NCBI RefSeq assembly: GCF_900215435.1
Contig: NZ_OCMY01000002.1
Coordinates: 248,001-312,000 of the forward strand
DNA from: Candidatus Pantoea floridensis
Lineage (GTDB): Bacteria; Pseudomonadota; Gammaproteobacteria; Enterobacterales; Enterobacteriaceae
Reading direction: 5' to 3'
DNA: 64,000 nucleotides
Below the pieces are notes generated by a model. The model searched no databases and was not told the origin of the DNA. It worked only from the letters and a program-made list of their open reading frames with translations. This document shows positions 49,106 through 59,283 of this stretch, in pieces; the first letter of the stretch is position 1, and each line of letters starts with the position of its first letter. The position numbers were made by a program, and so were the translations under genes.

Positions 49106-49196
49106 TAATATAGTGACGCAACACACAGCAATGCGTTGCAACGAGAATTTCCAAATTGGTAACGTTTACCCGGCCCGCTTAGCGGGCATTTTTTTG
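49106..49196 (+). ncRNA. Candidate small RNA or extended yddG trailer
   Basis: A TAATAT box at 49106-49111 and a good terminator at 49173-49195 bracket about 80 nt with no ORF. Internal pairing GCAAC/GTTGC is possible (49118-49145 region). No good -35 box is visible, and the stretch could simply be the 3' end of the yddG transcript. No known enterobacterial sRNA was recognised. Confidence 0.2.
49173..49195 (+). terminator. Intrinsic terminator downstream of yddG
   Basis: Stem GCCCGC/GCGGGC with loop TTA, followed by ATTTTTTT. Confidence 0.85.
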
Positions 49197-49257
49197 GCTT
49201 AAACCGAGTCAGAGATGCTGGAATGCCGATCGGTTAAGCAAAAAAATGCCTGTTTAT

Positions 49258-49331
49258 GCAGGTGCGCATGAATGCGCATCCTACGAAAACCCGGCTATAC
49301 CTACGCTGGTTCACCATTCATGGTGACCGAT
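49258..49331. repeat. Tandem intergenic palindromes, types A and B
   Basis: A type A copy in inverted orientation (GGTGCGCATGAATGCGCATC, then CTACG) at 49261-49285, followed by a type B variant GGTTCACCATTCATGGTGAC plus C at 49308-49328. The pair lies after the FAD monooxygenase stop. The same A-plus-B pairing occurs in the betT-betI gap. Confidence 0.65.
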
Positions 49332-49356
49332 TCACGCTTAACTAACGAGCCTTAAG

Positions 49357-50559
49357 TCAGAGATGCTGCGGCTTTTCTGTGCGGAATCCTAATCCAATCA
49401 GTCGCCCAAAAAGATGGCGCAGGAAGGGAAAGCGGCTGATAAGTTGCGGCACTTTACTCGGCGTAGTGCGTTTACGCTTGCCGCCGCTCATCTTGATTTG
49501 TAGAAACTGAGTGGCGACGGTGGGAAATTGACGACGCTTCTGCACTTTCTGCAGATCGCGCAACGTGACATTGCCCTTTAGCAAGGGCCTGGTCAGCATG
49601 TTGGCGGTCGCGACAGCATCCTGAATCGCCAGATTCACCCCAACACCGCCAATCGGTGACATCGCATGCGCGGCATCGCCGATGCACAGCACGCCCGGTT
49701 TCATCCAGCGATCGAGACGGTCAATACGAATAGACAATAGCTTGAGCTTTTCCCACTCATCCACTTCTGCCATGCGTGCAGCGCTGAAAGGGGCAACCTG
49801 CGCAATAGCGTTGATCAACACCTCTAATCCTGCCGCTTTCAGCGCTTCAAATTGCCCCTTTTGAATAGTGTAACCGCACTGCCAATAATCCCCCCGATCG
49901 ATGACGATGAAGTTTTGCTTCGGCCCTTTGTGCCCCATACCCCACTCAGGATCATCAGGCTGTTTATCCAGGCGGAACCACAACACATCACGCGGCGCAC
50001 CGAAGCTTTTGCCGGTTAACCCCGCTTGCGCTTTTACTTGTGAATTGCGGCCGTCTGCACCGATCACCAGAGAAGTCCGAACGACCCACTTTTCGTTACC
50101 CTGTAACGCCTGCACGCCACTTATTTCCCCTTTCTCATACAGAAAGTCATCAAAAGCGGTGGATTGCAGTAGCGTAAAGCCGGGGAACTGAGCGGCTTTA
50201 TCCGCAAGGAAATTAAGGAAGTCCCATTGTGGCATGAAGGCGATAAAGCGGCACTGGACCGGTAAACGAGAGAAATCAGCCATCGTGACCTCTTGTCCCG
50301 CCACTTCCGCCTGGAGTTTCTCGGCGCGCTGATGCGGCAATGCCAACAGCTCATCCAACAGCCCAAGCTGGTGCATAATTTCTAACGTGGAAGGGTGAAT
50401 CGTATCACCACGAAAATCGCGCAGGAAATCAGGATGTTTCTCAATAACAACCACCTTTAATCCCGCACGCGCCAGCAAATAGCTAAGCATTAGACCCGCT
50501 GGCCCTCCGCCGACGATGCAACAATCAGCGGTTAATTCCTTTCCCAATGGTGTTTGCAC
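49357..50559 (-). CDS. FAD-dependent aromatic-ring-type monooxygenase
   Basis: 400-residue class A flavoprotein monooxygenase (UbiH/p-hydroxybenzoate hydroxylase-like). FAD motif VGGGPAGLMLSYLLARAG is at residues 16-33, the middle block is VIGADGRNSQVK, and the second FAD motif reads GDAAHAMSPIGGVGVNLAIQ. Such enzymes hydroxylate phenolic or similar substrates using NAD(P)H and oxygen. A Fur-like box ends only 15 nt before the ATG, so expression is probably iron-repressed. That points to an iron-linked role such as siderophore or quinone chemistry, or stress response (inference). Confidence 0.86.
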   Translation of the reverse strand: MQTPLGKELTADCCIVGGGPAGLMLSYLLARAGLKVVVIEKHPDFLRDFRGDTIHPSTLEIMHQLGLLDELLALPHQRAEKLQAEVAGQEVTMADFSRLPVQCRFIAFMPQWDFLNFLADKAAQFPGFTLLQSTAFDDFLYEKGEISGVQALQGNEKWVVRTSLVIGADGRNSQVKAQAGLTGKSFGAPRDVLWFRLDKQPDDPEWGMGHKGPKQNFIVIDRGDYWQCGYTIQKGQFEALKAAGLEVLINAIAQVAPFSAARMAEVDEWEKLKLLSIRIDRLDRWMKPGVLCIGDAAHAMSPIGGVGVNLAIQDAVATANMLTRPLLKGNVTLRDLQKVQKRRQFPTVATQFLQIKMSGGKRKRTTPSKVPQLISRFPFLRHLFGRLIGLGFRTEKPQHL

Positions 50560-50574
50560 ATTTGCCTCACGTAA

Positions 50575-50595
50575 AAATGATAATGGTTATCATTT
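50575..50595. promoter_or_regulatory. Fur box
   Basis: A perfect inverted repeat AAATGATAA-TGG-TTATCATTT. The 7-1-7 core TGATAAT-G-GTTATCA matches the Fur consensus at all but one position. It lies between the AraC gene and the FAD monooxygenase gene, both on the minus strand, just before the latter. Confidence 0.85.
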
Positions 50596-50610
50596 ATAGC
50601 ATACGCGGCT

Positions 50611-51549
50611 TTAATGCGATGATACAAACACCGATGCCTGATGCGCAGGCGGCACTGCAAAGTTACGCTGCATGCGTTTAATCTCTTCTGCAGGGGGTAA
50701 ACCAAACAAACGTTTAAACTCGCGATTAAACTGTGAAGCGCTTTCATAACCGACAGCATGACTCGCTGCCGCTGCGGTCATCTCTCTGCGAACCATCAGC
50801 ATGCGAGCCTGATGCAGACGGACAGATTTAACATATTGCATAGGTGGCTGATTGGTAATGTTTTTAAAATGCGTGTGAAAGGTGGGCACGCTCATTCCCG
50901 CTACCGCCGCCAGCTGACCCAGCGTTAACGGCTGCGCATAGTAGGCATGAATGTGGCTTAGCGCTTTCCCCACCTTGCCAAATCGCCCCTGCAATGTCAG
51001 AGCCGATCGCAGCGCACTGCCCTGAGCGCCGGTCAGTACGCGATAATAGAGCTCGCGCACCAGCGAGGGGCCGAGTATCTTTGCATCCAGCGGGTGGTTT
51101 AGCGCAGTAAGAAAACGTAGCACCGTTTCCCGCAGCGTTTCATCCATTGGACTCGACATCATGCTCTGCGCCGCTTTAACCTCAAACCCCACCTCCTGCT
51201 GCTCCAGCTGCAACATCAGTTCGGTCACGACGTTGAAGTCCAGATGCATATAAATGGCCAGCAGCGGATGTTCTGCCGACGCGGCGGTTTCCATTGTAAA
51301 AGGCACGGGAACCGAGACCGCCAAATAGTGCTGCTCGTCGTACAAATAGACGCGATCGCCAAAGAAGCCACGTTTCGAACCCTGACAAACAATCACGATA
51401 CCCGGATCGTAGAGAACAGGCGTGCGTGCTAGCGGGCGATCGGAACGCAGGATGCGCACATCGGCCAGTGCGGTGAGGTTATAGCCCTCCTGTGGCGCTA
51501 AAGCTTTCAGCAATTCCACCGTCTGATTTTGTAACGTTTCATTCATCAT
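50611..51549 (-). CDS. AraC-family regulator (AraC_N type)
   Basis: 312 residues with the AraC N-terminal type II sensor domain (LARTPVLYDPGIVIVCQGSK, then VYLYDEQHYLAVSVPVPF) and C-terminal helix-turn-helix pair (LGQLAAVAGMSVPTFHTHFK and AVGYESASQFNREFKRLFG). It is divergent from the SDR gene at 51658 and most likely activates it, as is usual for this regulator type. Confidence 0.9.
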   Translation of the reverse strand: MMNETLQNQTVELLKALAPQEGYNLTALADVRILRSDRPLARTPVLYDPGIVIVCQGSKRGFFGDRVYLYDEQHYLAVSVPVPFTMETAASAEHPLLAIYMHLDFNVVTELMLQLEQQEVGFEVKAAQSMMSSPMDETLRETVLRFLTALNHPLDAKILGPSLVRELYYRVLTGAQGSALRSALTLQGRFGKVGKALSHIHAYYAQPLTLGQLAAVAGMSVPTFHTHFKNITNQPPMQYVKSVRLHQARMLMVRREMTAAAASHAVGYESASQFNREFKRLFGLPPAEEIKRMQRNFAVPPAHQASVFVSSH

Positions 51550-51657
51550 CGAAAAATTGAACTCATAATTTTAGGCAATATAACAACAATATCCGGCCTT
51601 AAACTTAGCATGCAATGAGAATATTATGCACCTTCCATTCATTCAGGAAGTCAACAA

Positions 51658-52491
51658 ATGTCCAACGTAAAAACGTTATTAATTACCGGCGTGAGCAGCG
51701 GATTTGGTCGCGCACTGGCTCAGGTCGCGTTAGAAAGGGGCTATCGCGTGGTTGGTACGGTTCGCAATGCCACCGCGAAAGCGGCATTTGAAGCATTAGA
51801 GAGCAAAAATGCTTTCGCCTATCTGCTGGATGTTACCCATTTCGCGGCGATAGATGACGTGATTGCAGATATTGAGGCGCAAATTGGTCCGATAGACGTG
51901 CTAGTGAATAATGCGGGATACGGCCATGAAGGCGTTATGGAAGAGTCATCGCTGGATGAGATGCGCCAACAATTTGACGTTAACGTATTTGGTGCAGTGG
52001 CGATGATAAAAGCGGTGCTGCCTTTTATGCGTCAGCGTCGCCGTGGTCATATCATTAATATCACCTCGATGGGCGGCTTTATCACTATGCCGGGCATCAG
52101 CTATTACTGCGGCAGTAAATTCGCGCTGGAAGGAATATCGGAAACCTTAAGTAAAGAACTGGCAACGTTCAATATCCATGTCACCGCCGTGGCGCCCGGT
52201 TCATTCCGTACCGATTGGGCCGGTCGTTCTATGGTACGTAGCGCGCGCAGCATTCCGGATTATGATGCGCTGTTTGATCCTATTCGCCAGGCGCGTGAAG
52301 AGAAAAGCGGCAAGCAGTTGGGCGATCCTATTAAAGCCGCACGCGCCATGCTGGACGTGATTGAAAGCCGCGACCCGCCAGCGCATTTGCTGCTAGGCAG
52401 TGACGCACTCAGATTAGTGCGGGAAAAACTGCATTCATATAGCGAGGAGATCGATCGCTGGGAAGCGATCACGCGTTCGACAGACGGTTGA
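51658..52491 (+). CDS. Short-chain dehydrogenase/reductase
   Basis: 277-residue classical SDR: cofactor motif TGVSSGFG at residues 10-17, NNAGYG, catalytic Ser in ITSMGG and Tyr/Lys in YYCGSKFALEG. It probably reduces an aldehyde, ketone or quinone with NADPH. Divergent AraC gene suggests induction by its substrate. A strong hairpin terminator follows. Confidence 0.9.
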   Translation: MSNVKTLLITGVSSGFGRALAQVALERGYRVVGTVRNATAKAAFEALESKNAFAYLLDVTHFAAIDDVIADIEAQIGPIDVLVNNAGYGHEGVMEESSLDEMRQQFDVNVFGAVAMIKAVLPFMRQRRRGHIINITSMGGFITMPGISYYCGSKFALEGISETLSKELATFNIHVTAVAPGSFRTDWAGRSMVRSARSIPDYDALFDPIRQAREEKSGKQLGDPIKAARAMLDVIESRDPPAHLLLGSDALRLVREKLHSYSEEIDRWEAITRSTDG

Positions 52492-52505
52492 GGAGCTTAA
52501 GGCCG

Positions 52506-52547
52506 CATGATTTGAGACAGGGCAACGCTCAAATCATGTTTTCTCTT
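52506..52547 (+). terminator. Intrinsic terminator after the SDR gene
   Basis: Perfect 11-bp stem CATGATTTGAG/CTCAAATCATG with an 11-nt loop, followed by TTTTCTCTT. Confidence 0.85.
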
Positions 52548-52681
52548 AAGTTATTGTTAACAATAAATTAGCACTTTTGGCTAAAATGGCGCCTCGGGGA
52601 TTCGTCATATTCCTGTACAGATTAATTTTATTTGTATAAGTTTAATGGGCTTTTAGCCACGTTAACCTCGAGGGATGAACC

Positions 52682-52933
52682 ATGCGCCAGGATCGTAATT
52701 ACTCAGCAGCTTCAGACGCCATCGCACGTTACTTTAATGAAGCGTCTTTACCTTCACAGCAGGAAACGCTCGGCCAACTCGTGGTTGAAATTTTGCGTTC
52801 CGGACGTACGCTCAGTCGCAAATCGCTTTGCACCAAATTGCTCTGCCGCATGGAGCAGGCGCGCGGAACGGAAGAGGAAATTCACTATCAGCAATTGATT
52901 GGACTGATGTTCTCAGTAGAACGCGAAGCGTGA
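52682..52933 (+). CDS. ycgZ: YcgZ-like small regulatory protein
   Basis: 83 residues of the YmgB/AriR-like connector family. The block TLGQLVVEILRSGRTLSRKS and the following LCTKLLCRMEQA are nearly those I recall for E. coli YcgZ. In E. coli ycgZ, ymgA and ariR are repressed by BluR and modulate the Rcs pathway, curli and biofilm genes. AGGG lies 7 nt before the ATG. It is followed by a ymgA-like gene after about 100 nt. Small connector proteins here and the yfiRNB operon both bear on biofilm control. Confidence 0.78.
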   Translation: MRQDRNYSAASDAIARYFNEASLPSQQETLGQLVVEILRSGRTLSRKSLCTKLLCRMEQARGTEEEIHYQQLIGLMFSVEREA

Positions 52934-53037
52934 AAATCTCCTTTATCGGCTTGAAAATTATCCACGTGGTTTTATGTCTTTCGCGTTTGCATAACACTGA
53001 ATCCACGATGCTTTACAGCAGTAATTAGAGAGTATTT

Positions 53038-53325
53038 ATGTACAGAAGTGATGAAGAACGACTCACTGATATCATCATGGGCGATGCAATTTTACAGCTG
53101 CTGAAAAAATCTGGGCCGATTTCATCACGCGCCCTGCTCGAAAAATTGCGTAAAATGGCTGCGCTCGAATATGATTCTGCGCGCCAACAAGCGTTTAGCC
53201 GTGCAATGACTGAAGTCATGAACCATATCGAAACACCTCAAGCCGCTGGCGTGGCCCTTAAAAGCACGGATAATGTTACGCATATTTTTCGTAACCGTGA
53301 CGCCAGTGACGATACCAAGCATTAG
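53038..53325 (+). CDS. YmgA-like small protein
   Basis: 95 residues, starting MYRSDEERLTDIIMGDAILQ, helical throughout, with no membrane segment. The start resembles YmgA (SDNERIKYEITGQAVLQIL by recall), and its place after a ycgZ-like gene supports membership of the ycgZ-ymgAB connector group. AGAGAG precedes the ATG. The relation is weak in sequence, so I leave the symbol blank. Confidence 0.6.
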   Translation: MYRSDEERLTDIIMGDAILQLLKKSGPISSRALLEKLRKMAALEYDSARQQAFSRAMTEVMNHIETPQAAGVALKSTDNVTHIFRNRDASDDTKH

Positions 53326-53329
53326 TATC

Positions 53330-53347
53330 GGTGCGTTCACGCGCACT
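53330..53347. repeat. Intergenic palindrome, type A remnant
   Basis: GGTGCGTTCACGCGCACT, a shortened copy between the convergent ymgA-like and DUF3147 genes. Confidence 0.45.
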
Positions 53348-53356
53348 TAACCGCAT

Positions 53357-53710
53357 TCACATTAGCGCAATACCAAAGCGTTTTAATAGCGTTGCCCAGA
53401 GCAGAAATAACAGAATGGTGAGTGCGCAGCTCGCCAGTAATGTCGGCCAAAATCCCCAGCGTTGATAGAGAAAGGGAAAGGCCACAAACATTGGCAATGT
53501 AGGTACCACATACCAAAAGGTATACCACGCGTGACTGGCTATTTTGGCCTGGCTCTGCCCTTCCAGCTTCATCCAAATCAGCACCAATACCGTCACCAAC
53601 GGCAGCGCGGCAATTAATCCGCCGAGGCGATCGCTACGTTTTGCCACTTCAGATATCAGCACCACCATGCCCGCCGTAATGGCATATTTGGCGATAAGCC
53701 ACAGCATCAA
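53357..53710 (-). CDS. DUF3147 family membrane protein
   Basis: 117 residues with four hydrophobic segments. The block VAKRSDRLGGLIAALPLVTV is typical of DUF3147. Function of the family is unknown to me. It is convergent with the ymgA-like gene and lies just after the LacI-like gene on the same strand. Confidence 0.8.
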   Translation of the reverse strand: MMLWLIAKYAITAGMVVLISEVAKRSDRLGGLIAALPLVTVLVLIWMKLEGQSQAKIASHAWYTFWYVVPTLPMFVAFPFLYQRWGFWPTLLASCALTILLFLLWATLLKRFGIALM

Positions 53711-53740
53711 ATCTTACCTCCAGCACTCAAATCTTAATTA

Positions 53741-54604
53741 TCAGTGGCGAATCGCACACCCACACTGCGACATCTCGCCCGGCACAGGTTTGCCCTGATG
53801 CGAGTGACGTACCTGAAGTTCGCCTTGCTGCCACGAGCCACTGGTATCAACGCGGTTTTCAAGTAAGCGATTGAGCGCTTCGGCCACCAGCAAATCACGC
53901 CGTTGCGCCCAGCTGGTGAGATGCCAGGTGGAGGCTCGCGCTTCATCAACATCATCAAAACCAACCACTGCGACATGTGCCCCCTGGCCAAAATCGCGCA
54001 CTGCCTGTAAGGCACCAAAGGCCAGCACATCGCTCTCACAAAAGAGGGCATTAATGCGCTCGGCGGCGCGCGTTTTCTTTAGATACGCCATCATAGCCTC
54101 ATAAGCCCGTTCGCGCGCATTACCGCCTGCGTAAAGCTGAAGGTTCAGCGCTTTCTGCTCGAGCTGCAAACTCGCGACAAATCCCGCCATCTGGCAAACG
54201 GGCGCCGTGTTTTGCTGGCTATGCATAAAACCAAACCGTTGATGACCTTGCGCTAGCAGCAGTAATCCCATCTCTGCGCCTGCGTCATAACCATCGGCAA
54301 CCACCACATTGGCATTTGCACTGACGCTTGGGCTGAGGTGCACAGTCGCGACCTGCGGCAGAATATCCGTCGCCACGCTGAGTTCATCGTCAAACAGCGA
54401 TGTCAGAAATACCAATCCGCTAATGTTGAGCTGCACCAGATTACGCAAGGTAGTTTGATAGGTTTCGCGTGAAGTCACATTCAGCAGGAGAGTGATGAAG
54501 CCGCGCTCATTGAGCTGACGCGTCACCTCATTCAGCAGTTTTATACTATTCGGATTGATGAGTTCATCGCTAATAACACCGACGAGGTTGGAATTAATGG
54601 TCAT
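53741..54604 (-). CDS. LacI/GalR-type effector domain without DNA-binding domain
   Basis: 287 residues corresponding to the periplasmic-binding-protein-like effector part of LacI regulators (NLVGVISDELINPNSIKLLN, INALFCESDVLAFGALQAVRDFG in pieces, VVGFDDVDEARAS). The usual N-terminal 55-60 residue helix-turn-helix and hinge are absent. The 100 nt upstream in all frames show no such motif. The ATG has its own AGGAGA 8 nt upstream, so this is not an obvious random truncation. It could be a decayed regulator or a free sensor that pairs with another LacI protein. Confidence 0.75.
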   Translation of the reverse strand: MTINSNLVGVISDELINPNSIKLLNEVTRQLNERGFITLLLNVTSRETYQTTLRNLVQLNISGLVFLTSLFDDELSVATDILPQVATVHLSPSVSANANVVVADGYDAGAEMGLLLLAQGHQRFGFMHSQQNTAPVCQMAGFVASLQLEQKALNLQLYAGGNARERAYEAMMAYLKKTRAAERINALFCESDVLAFGALQAVRDFGQGAHVAVVGFDDVDEARASTWHLTSWAQRRDLLVAEALNRLLENRVDTSGSWQQGELQVRHSHQGKPVPGEMSQCGCAIRH

Positions 54605-54730
54605 GGCCTGACTCTCCTGCAGCTTAACGCGCGGTAATTTATTATAGGTACGTAGATAAGCATTCCACGTTACCCGAATAATCCGCTATCGCCAATCAAC
54701 GCAACAGGTTGCGCACGCATTGCACGATAA

Positions 54731-54797
54731 ATCGCGCCGCTACAAGGTGCGGTGATTTGATGCGGCACTTCACCGATCGGCATTATGTTATTAATGG
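54731..54797. repeat. Type C-associated repeat, copy 1
   Basis: About 65 nt from GCGCCGCTAC through GGTGCGGTGATTTGATGCGG and GATCGGCATTA, nearly the same as 62312-62379. It keeps only one arm of the type C palindrome. It sits upstream of the LacI-like gene. Confidence 0.65.
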
Positions 54798-54825
54798 CGC
54801 CCCTGCGTTGATTAAGCTGGGTTTT

Positions 54826-54851
54826 CGTAGGGTGCGCATTTATGCGCACCT
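54826..54851. repeat. Intergenic palindrome, type A
   Basis: CGTAGGGTGCGCATTTATGC then GCACC: perfect arms GGTGCGCAT/ATGCGCACC around TT, just downstream of ybaA on the minus strand. Confidence 0.7.
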
Positions 54852-54856
54852 GACAG

Positions 54857-55210
54857 CTACTCCTCCAATAATATCGCGAATCCGCCGTAAATCATGCGTT
54901 TGCCATCGAAAGGCATATTATCACCCAGCTCTTTCATGCGCGGATCGGACATCATTTTGGCATTCGCTGCATCGCGAACCTCTTTCGACGTATACTCAAT
55001 CCAGCTAAATACCACCGTTTCTCCCTCTTCGGCTTTTACCGCGCGATAAAAATCCGTCTGCGTACCCACGGGAACATCATCAGCCCAGCACTCAACGATA
55101 CGCGTGGCGCCAAACTCTTTAAACAGCGGCGCGGCCTTGGCCGCCATGGCTCGATAATCTTCCTTATTCGCCTCCTGTACCGCTACAACAAAACCATCAA
55201 CGTACGACAT
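54857..55210 (-). CDS. ybaA: DUF1428 family protein YbaA
   Basis: 117-residue small cytoplasmic protein. It matches E. coli YbaA almost block for block by recall (YVDGFVVAV, YRAMAAKAAPLFKEFGATR, VVFSWIEYTSKEVRDAANAK, MPFDGKRMIYGGF). The fold is a ferredoxin-like dimeric barrel; function is not established. It is a single gene. Confidence 0.9.
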   Translation of the reverse strand: MSYVDGFVVAVQEANKEDYRAMAAKAAPLFKEFGATRIVECWADDVPVGTQTDFYRAVKAEEGETVVFSWIEYTSKEVRDAANAKMMSDPRMKELGDNMPFDGKRMIYGGFAILLEE

Positions 55211-55388
55211 AGCGATTTACTCCGTCGTCATTTGCACGGTCAATAATAACCGCACAGTAATTGTATGAATGATGTGCAATACAAGCCGGAATACAGATGA
55301 AAATTTGCGCGCTTACTCGCAGATTCTGCGCGTCACGGGGGAATTACGTTACACTGACGCCTTTGATCGTTACGACACCGAGAAATTT

Positions 55389-56075
55389 ATGCGTATTACT
55401 ATTGAACCGGCCGATCAGCCATTTATTCACCGCTTGCTAGGCGACGTTGTTGAGAGTATTGAGACCGCATCGCCACAGGCCGCGCAAATGCAGCAGGCAC
55501 TGAACAGTGCGCACCAGCAAAAAAACCACGAAGCCAACCTCGACTGGAAGCGCAATGCGCTGTTTCTGCTGTTATTCGTCTTTCTCTATGCCGCATTGGG
55601 CGCATCGTTAACGCTGGACCTTACCCCGCAGGTATCCAGCCATAAAAGCCTCGCCTATGCGCTCGAGGCAGTGCCAGTGCTGATCGCTTTTTCCGGCTTA
55701 TTTGTATCGCTGCTGTATCTTTTTCTTACCCGTAGTGGTGCGCGGCGACTGAGTAATTGGGAACAGGGTATTGAAGTATTAGAAAAATACAGCGGTGCGA
55801 ATCTCACGCGGCAAATTAATGAAATGGGCGCGCGAACCACTAACTATTCTCAGTCGGCGATTAATGTAGCGCTAGCGCTGTTTATCTGCGTGACTTGGGT
55901 GGTGATGTATAACTATTTCACCTTCACCACCAGCGGCGTAATCGGCAGCGTGATTTCACTGTTTATCACCACCATGGTTTACGTGATTCTGGATATTCAG
56001 CTGCTGAAATCAAATTCGTCCATCGCGATTGATGAGCCGCTAATTCCCGAGGAAAACGAACAAGAAAGACCATAA
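55389..56075 (+). CDS. Four-helix inner-membrane protein of unknown function
   Basis: About 228 residues from the ATG at 55389, with hydrophobic segments near residues 58-78, 91-117, 159-181 and 184-207 and a charged C-terminal tail. The open frame begins at 55269, but the extra 40 residues have no ribosome site. I did not recognise a family. It is divergent from ybaA. Confidence 0.65.
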   Translation: MRITIEPADQPFIHRLLGDVVESIETASPQAAQMQQALNSAHQQKNHEANLDWKRNALFLLLFVFLYAALGASLTLDLTPQVSSHKSLAYALEAVPVLIAFSGLFVSLLYLFLTRSGARRLSNWEQGIEVLEKYSGANLTRQINEMGARTTNYSQSAINVALALFICVTWVVMYNYFTFTTSGVIGSVISLFITTMVYVILDIQLLKSNSSIAIDEPLIPEENEQERP

Positions 56076-56129
56076 TGCTCTGCAGGTAGCCGAAAAAGAA
56101 GCACGGTGACTCAACTCTTGCACATGTCG

Positions 56130-56168
56130 TAACGGCGCGATTTATCGCGTTATAAATTGCACCGCTAC
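56130..56168. repeat. Intergenic palindrome, type C-like, degenerate
   Basis: GTAACGGCGCGATTTATCGC followed by GTTATAAATTGCACCGCTAC: two partial type C units overlapping, between the membrane-protein gene and the convergent GH1 gene. Confidence 0.5.
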
Positions 56169-56202
56169 GATACGTGCATTAAGTGATATCGCTATTCAAA
56201 CG

Positions 56203-57648
<1,446 letters not shown>

Positions 57649-57657
57649 TCAATATAT

Positions 57658-59166
57658 TCAAAGGGTGCCAGGTTGAGGCATTGCGGTCACTTCGGGCTGG
57701 CTCTGTTCTTTGAAACCCGCTACCCAGGCGAAAATAATCCCCAGCACGAATGCAACGATGATGGACAGCAGGAATCCGAGGAACTGCGTCATGTGCCCTT
57801 CTTTGAAGAACACCGGCAGAACGGCGATGCCGGGAATGCAGTAGCTCCAGGAAACCGCATTGAAAGCGCCAGCGATCACACCCCCCGCCGCTCCGGCCAG
57901 GCAGCCACAAATCATCGGGCGCTTAAGGCGCAGTGCCACACCGTAGATGGCGGGTTCGGTAATGCCGAACAGCGCGGTAACACCCGCCGACAACGCCATA
58001 CGCTTAAGCTCAGCATCTTTGGCCTTCAGGTAAACGCCCAGCACAGCGCCTGCCATACCAAATACCGCCGAGGCCTGCAGACCGGTAAAGGTGTCGTAGC
58101 CCAATGTCGCATAGTTTCCGACGGTAACTGGCGTGATCCCCCAGTGCACACCCAGGGTAACAAGCGGCATCCACAGGGCACCTACCACAAACCCGGCGAT
58201 CGCGGGACTCAGATGATAAAGGGTGTTATAGACCCCACCGATGGCGCCACCGATCATGTTGCCGACAGGTCCGAATGCCAGAAGCGTGAGTGGCACCATG
58301 ATGGCGATGCAGAACATCGGGGTGAAAAGATTTCTTATCACCATCGGAAGCAGGCGTTCGAAGAAGCGCTGAACATAAGACATGCCCCACACCATCAAAA
58401 TAATGGGAATAACGGATGAGGTGTAACTCAAATACTGCACCGGTAGCCCCATGAACGTCAGCGGAGCGGCATCAAGCGGAATACCGGCAATCTCAACCAG
58501 CACTTTTGAGATTGCGGGATTTTCAACCGCGCTTTTCATTAAGGCATGCACAGCCGGATCGGCTGAGTTGGCGGTGAGGATTTTATTGGCCGTCAACATA
58601 TTCAGGTAGTCCGGCGACACCAGAGCACAAGCCGAGATAACCGCAGTGAACGGATTTACATTGAATTTTTTTGCGGCGGTAAAAGCCACCATGACGGGAA
58701 GGAAAGTAAAGCCCGTCCAGGATACATAGTTAAGTATGCGATAGGTTCCTCCTGCTGGGTCCATCACACCTAATGCGGTCAGCAAAGAAATGATGCCCTG
58801 CAGAACACCGCAGGCTGCCAGCGGATAAAGGAAAGGCGCAAATATGCTGGAGATGATATCCATAATGCGGCTGACAATGCCGACGTTAGGTGCTGTTACT
58901 GCTGCGCTTTCGTCAATGTTCAGCAGATTCTGAACTTCACGATAAGCGTCACCCACGTGATTTCCGATTATCACCTGCATCTGCCCGCTCGCCTTAACGG
59001 CGGTAATCACACCTTTTACACGTTTCAGCGATTCAACATCGACCTCAGAATGATCTTTAAGCACAAACCGCAGTCGTGTGGCACAATGCGTGACGCTTAT
59101 CACATTATTGTCGCCACCAATCAGTCTTACGATCTCTTTCGCAGAATCTGCATAATTTATTGCCAT
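57658..59166 (-). CDS. PTS beta-glucoside EIIBC component
   Basis: 502-residue PTS permease with N-terminal EIIB domain (phospho-Cys28 in THCATRLRF) and EIIC membrane domain (GITEPAIYGVALRLKRP). The EIIA domain found in BglF (625 residues) is absent. It imports a beta-glucoside and phosphorylates it; the specific sugar cannot be told. It forms an operon with the GH1 gene downstream. The RpiR gene lies upstream on the same strand, and an operator-like repeat sits at its 3' end. Confidence 0.92.
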   Translation of the reverse strand: MAINYADSAKEIVRLIGGDNNVISVTHCATRLRFVLKDHSEVDVESLKRVKGVITAVKASGQMQVIIGNHVGDAYREVQNLLNIDESAAVTAPNVGIVSRIMDIISSIFAPFLYPLAACGVLQGIISLLTALGVMDPAGGTYRILNYVSWTGFTFLPVMVAFTAAKKFNVNPFTAVISACALVSPDYLNMLTANKILTANSADPAVHALMKSAVENPAISKVLVEIAGIPLDAAPLTFMGLPVQYLSYTSSVIPIILMVWGMSYVQRFFERLLPMVIRNLFTPMFCIAIMVPLTLLAFGPVGNMIGGAIGGVYNTLYHLSPAIAGFVVGALWMPLVTLGVHWGITPVTVGNYATLGYDTFTGLQASAVFGMAGAVLGVYLKAKDAELKRMALSAGVTALFGITEPAIYGVALRLKRPMICGCLAGAAGGVIAGAFNAVSWSYCIPGIAVLPVFFKEGHMTQFLGFLLSIIVAFVLGIIFAWVAGFKEQSQPEVTAMPQPGTL

Positions 59167-59283
59167 CTTGTTTTTCCATTACCAGAGGGAATTCAGCCCA
59201 TCAGGAGCGAACTTACTCTGGCGATGTTAGAAAATACGCCTGGCAATGTCACGTGGTCACAATATGACAAACCGGGTCGATAA

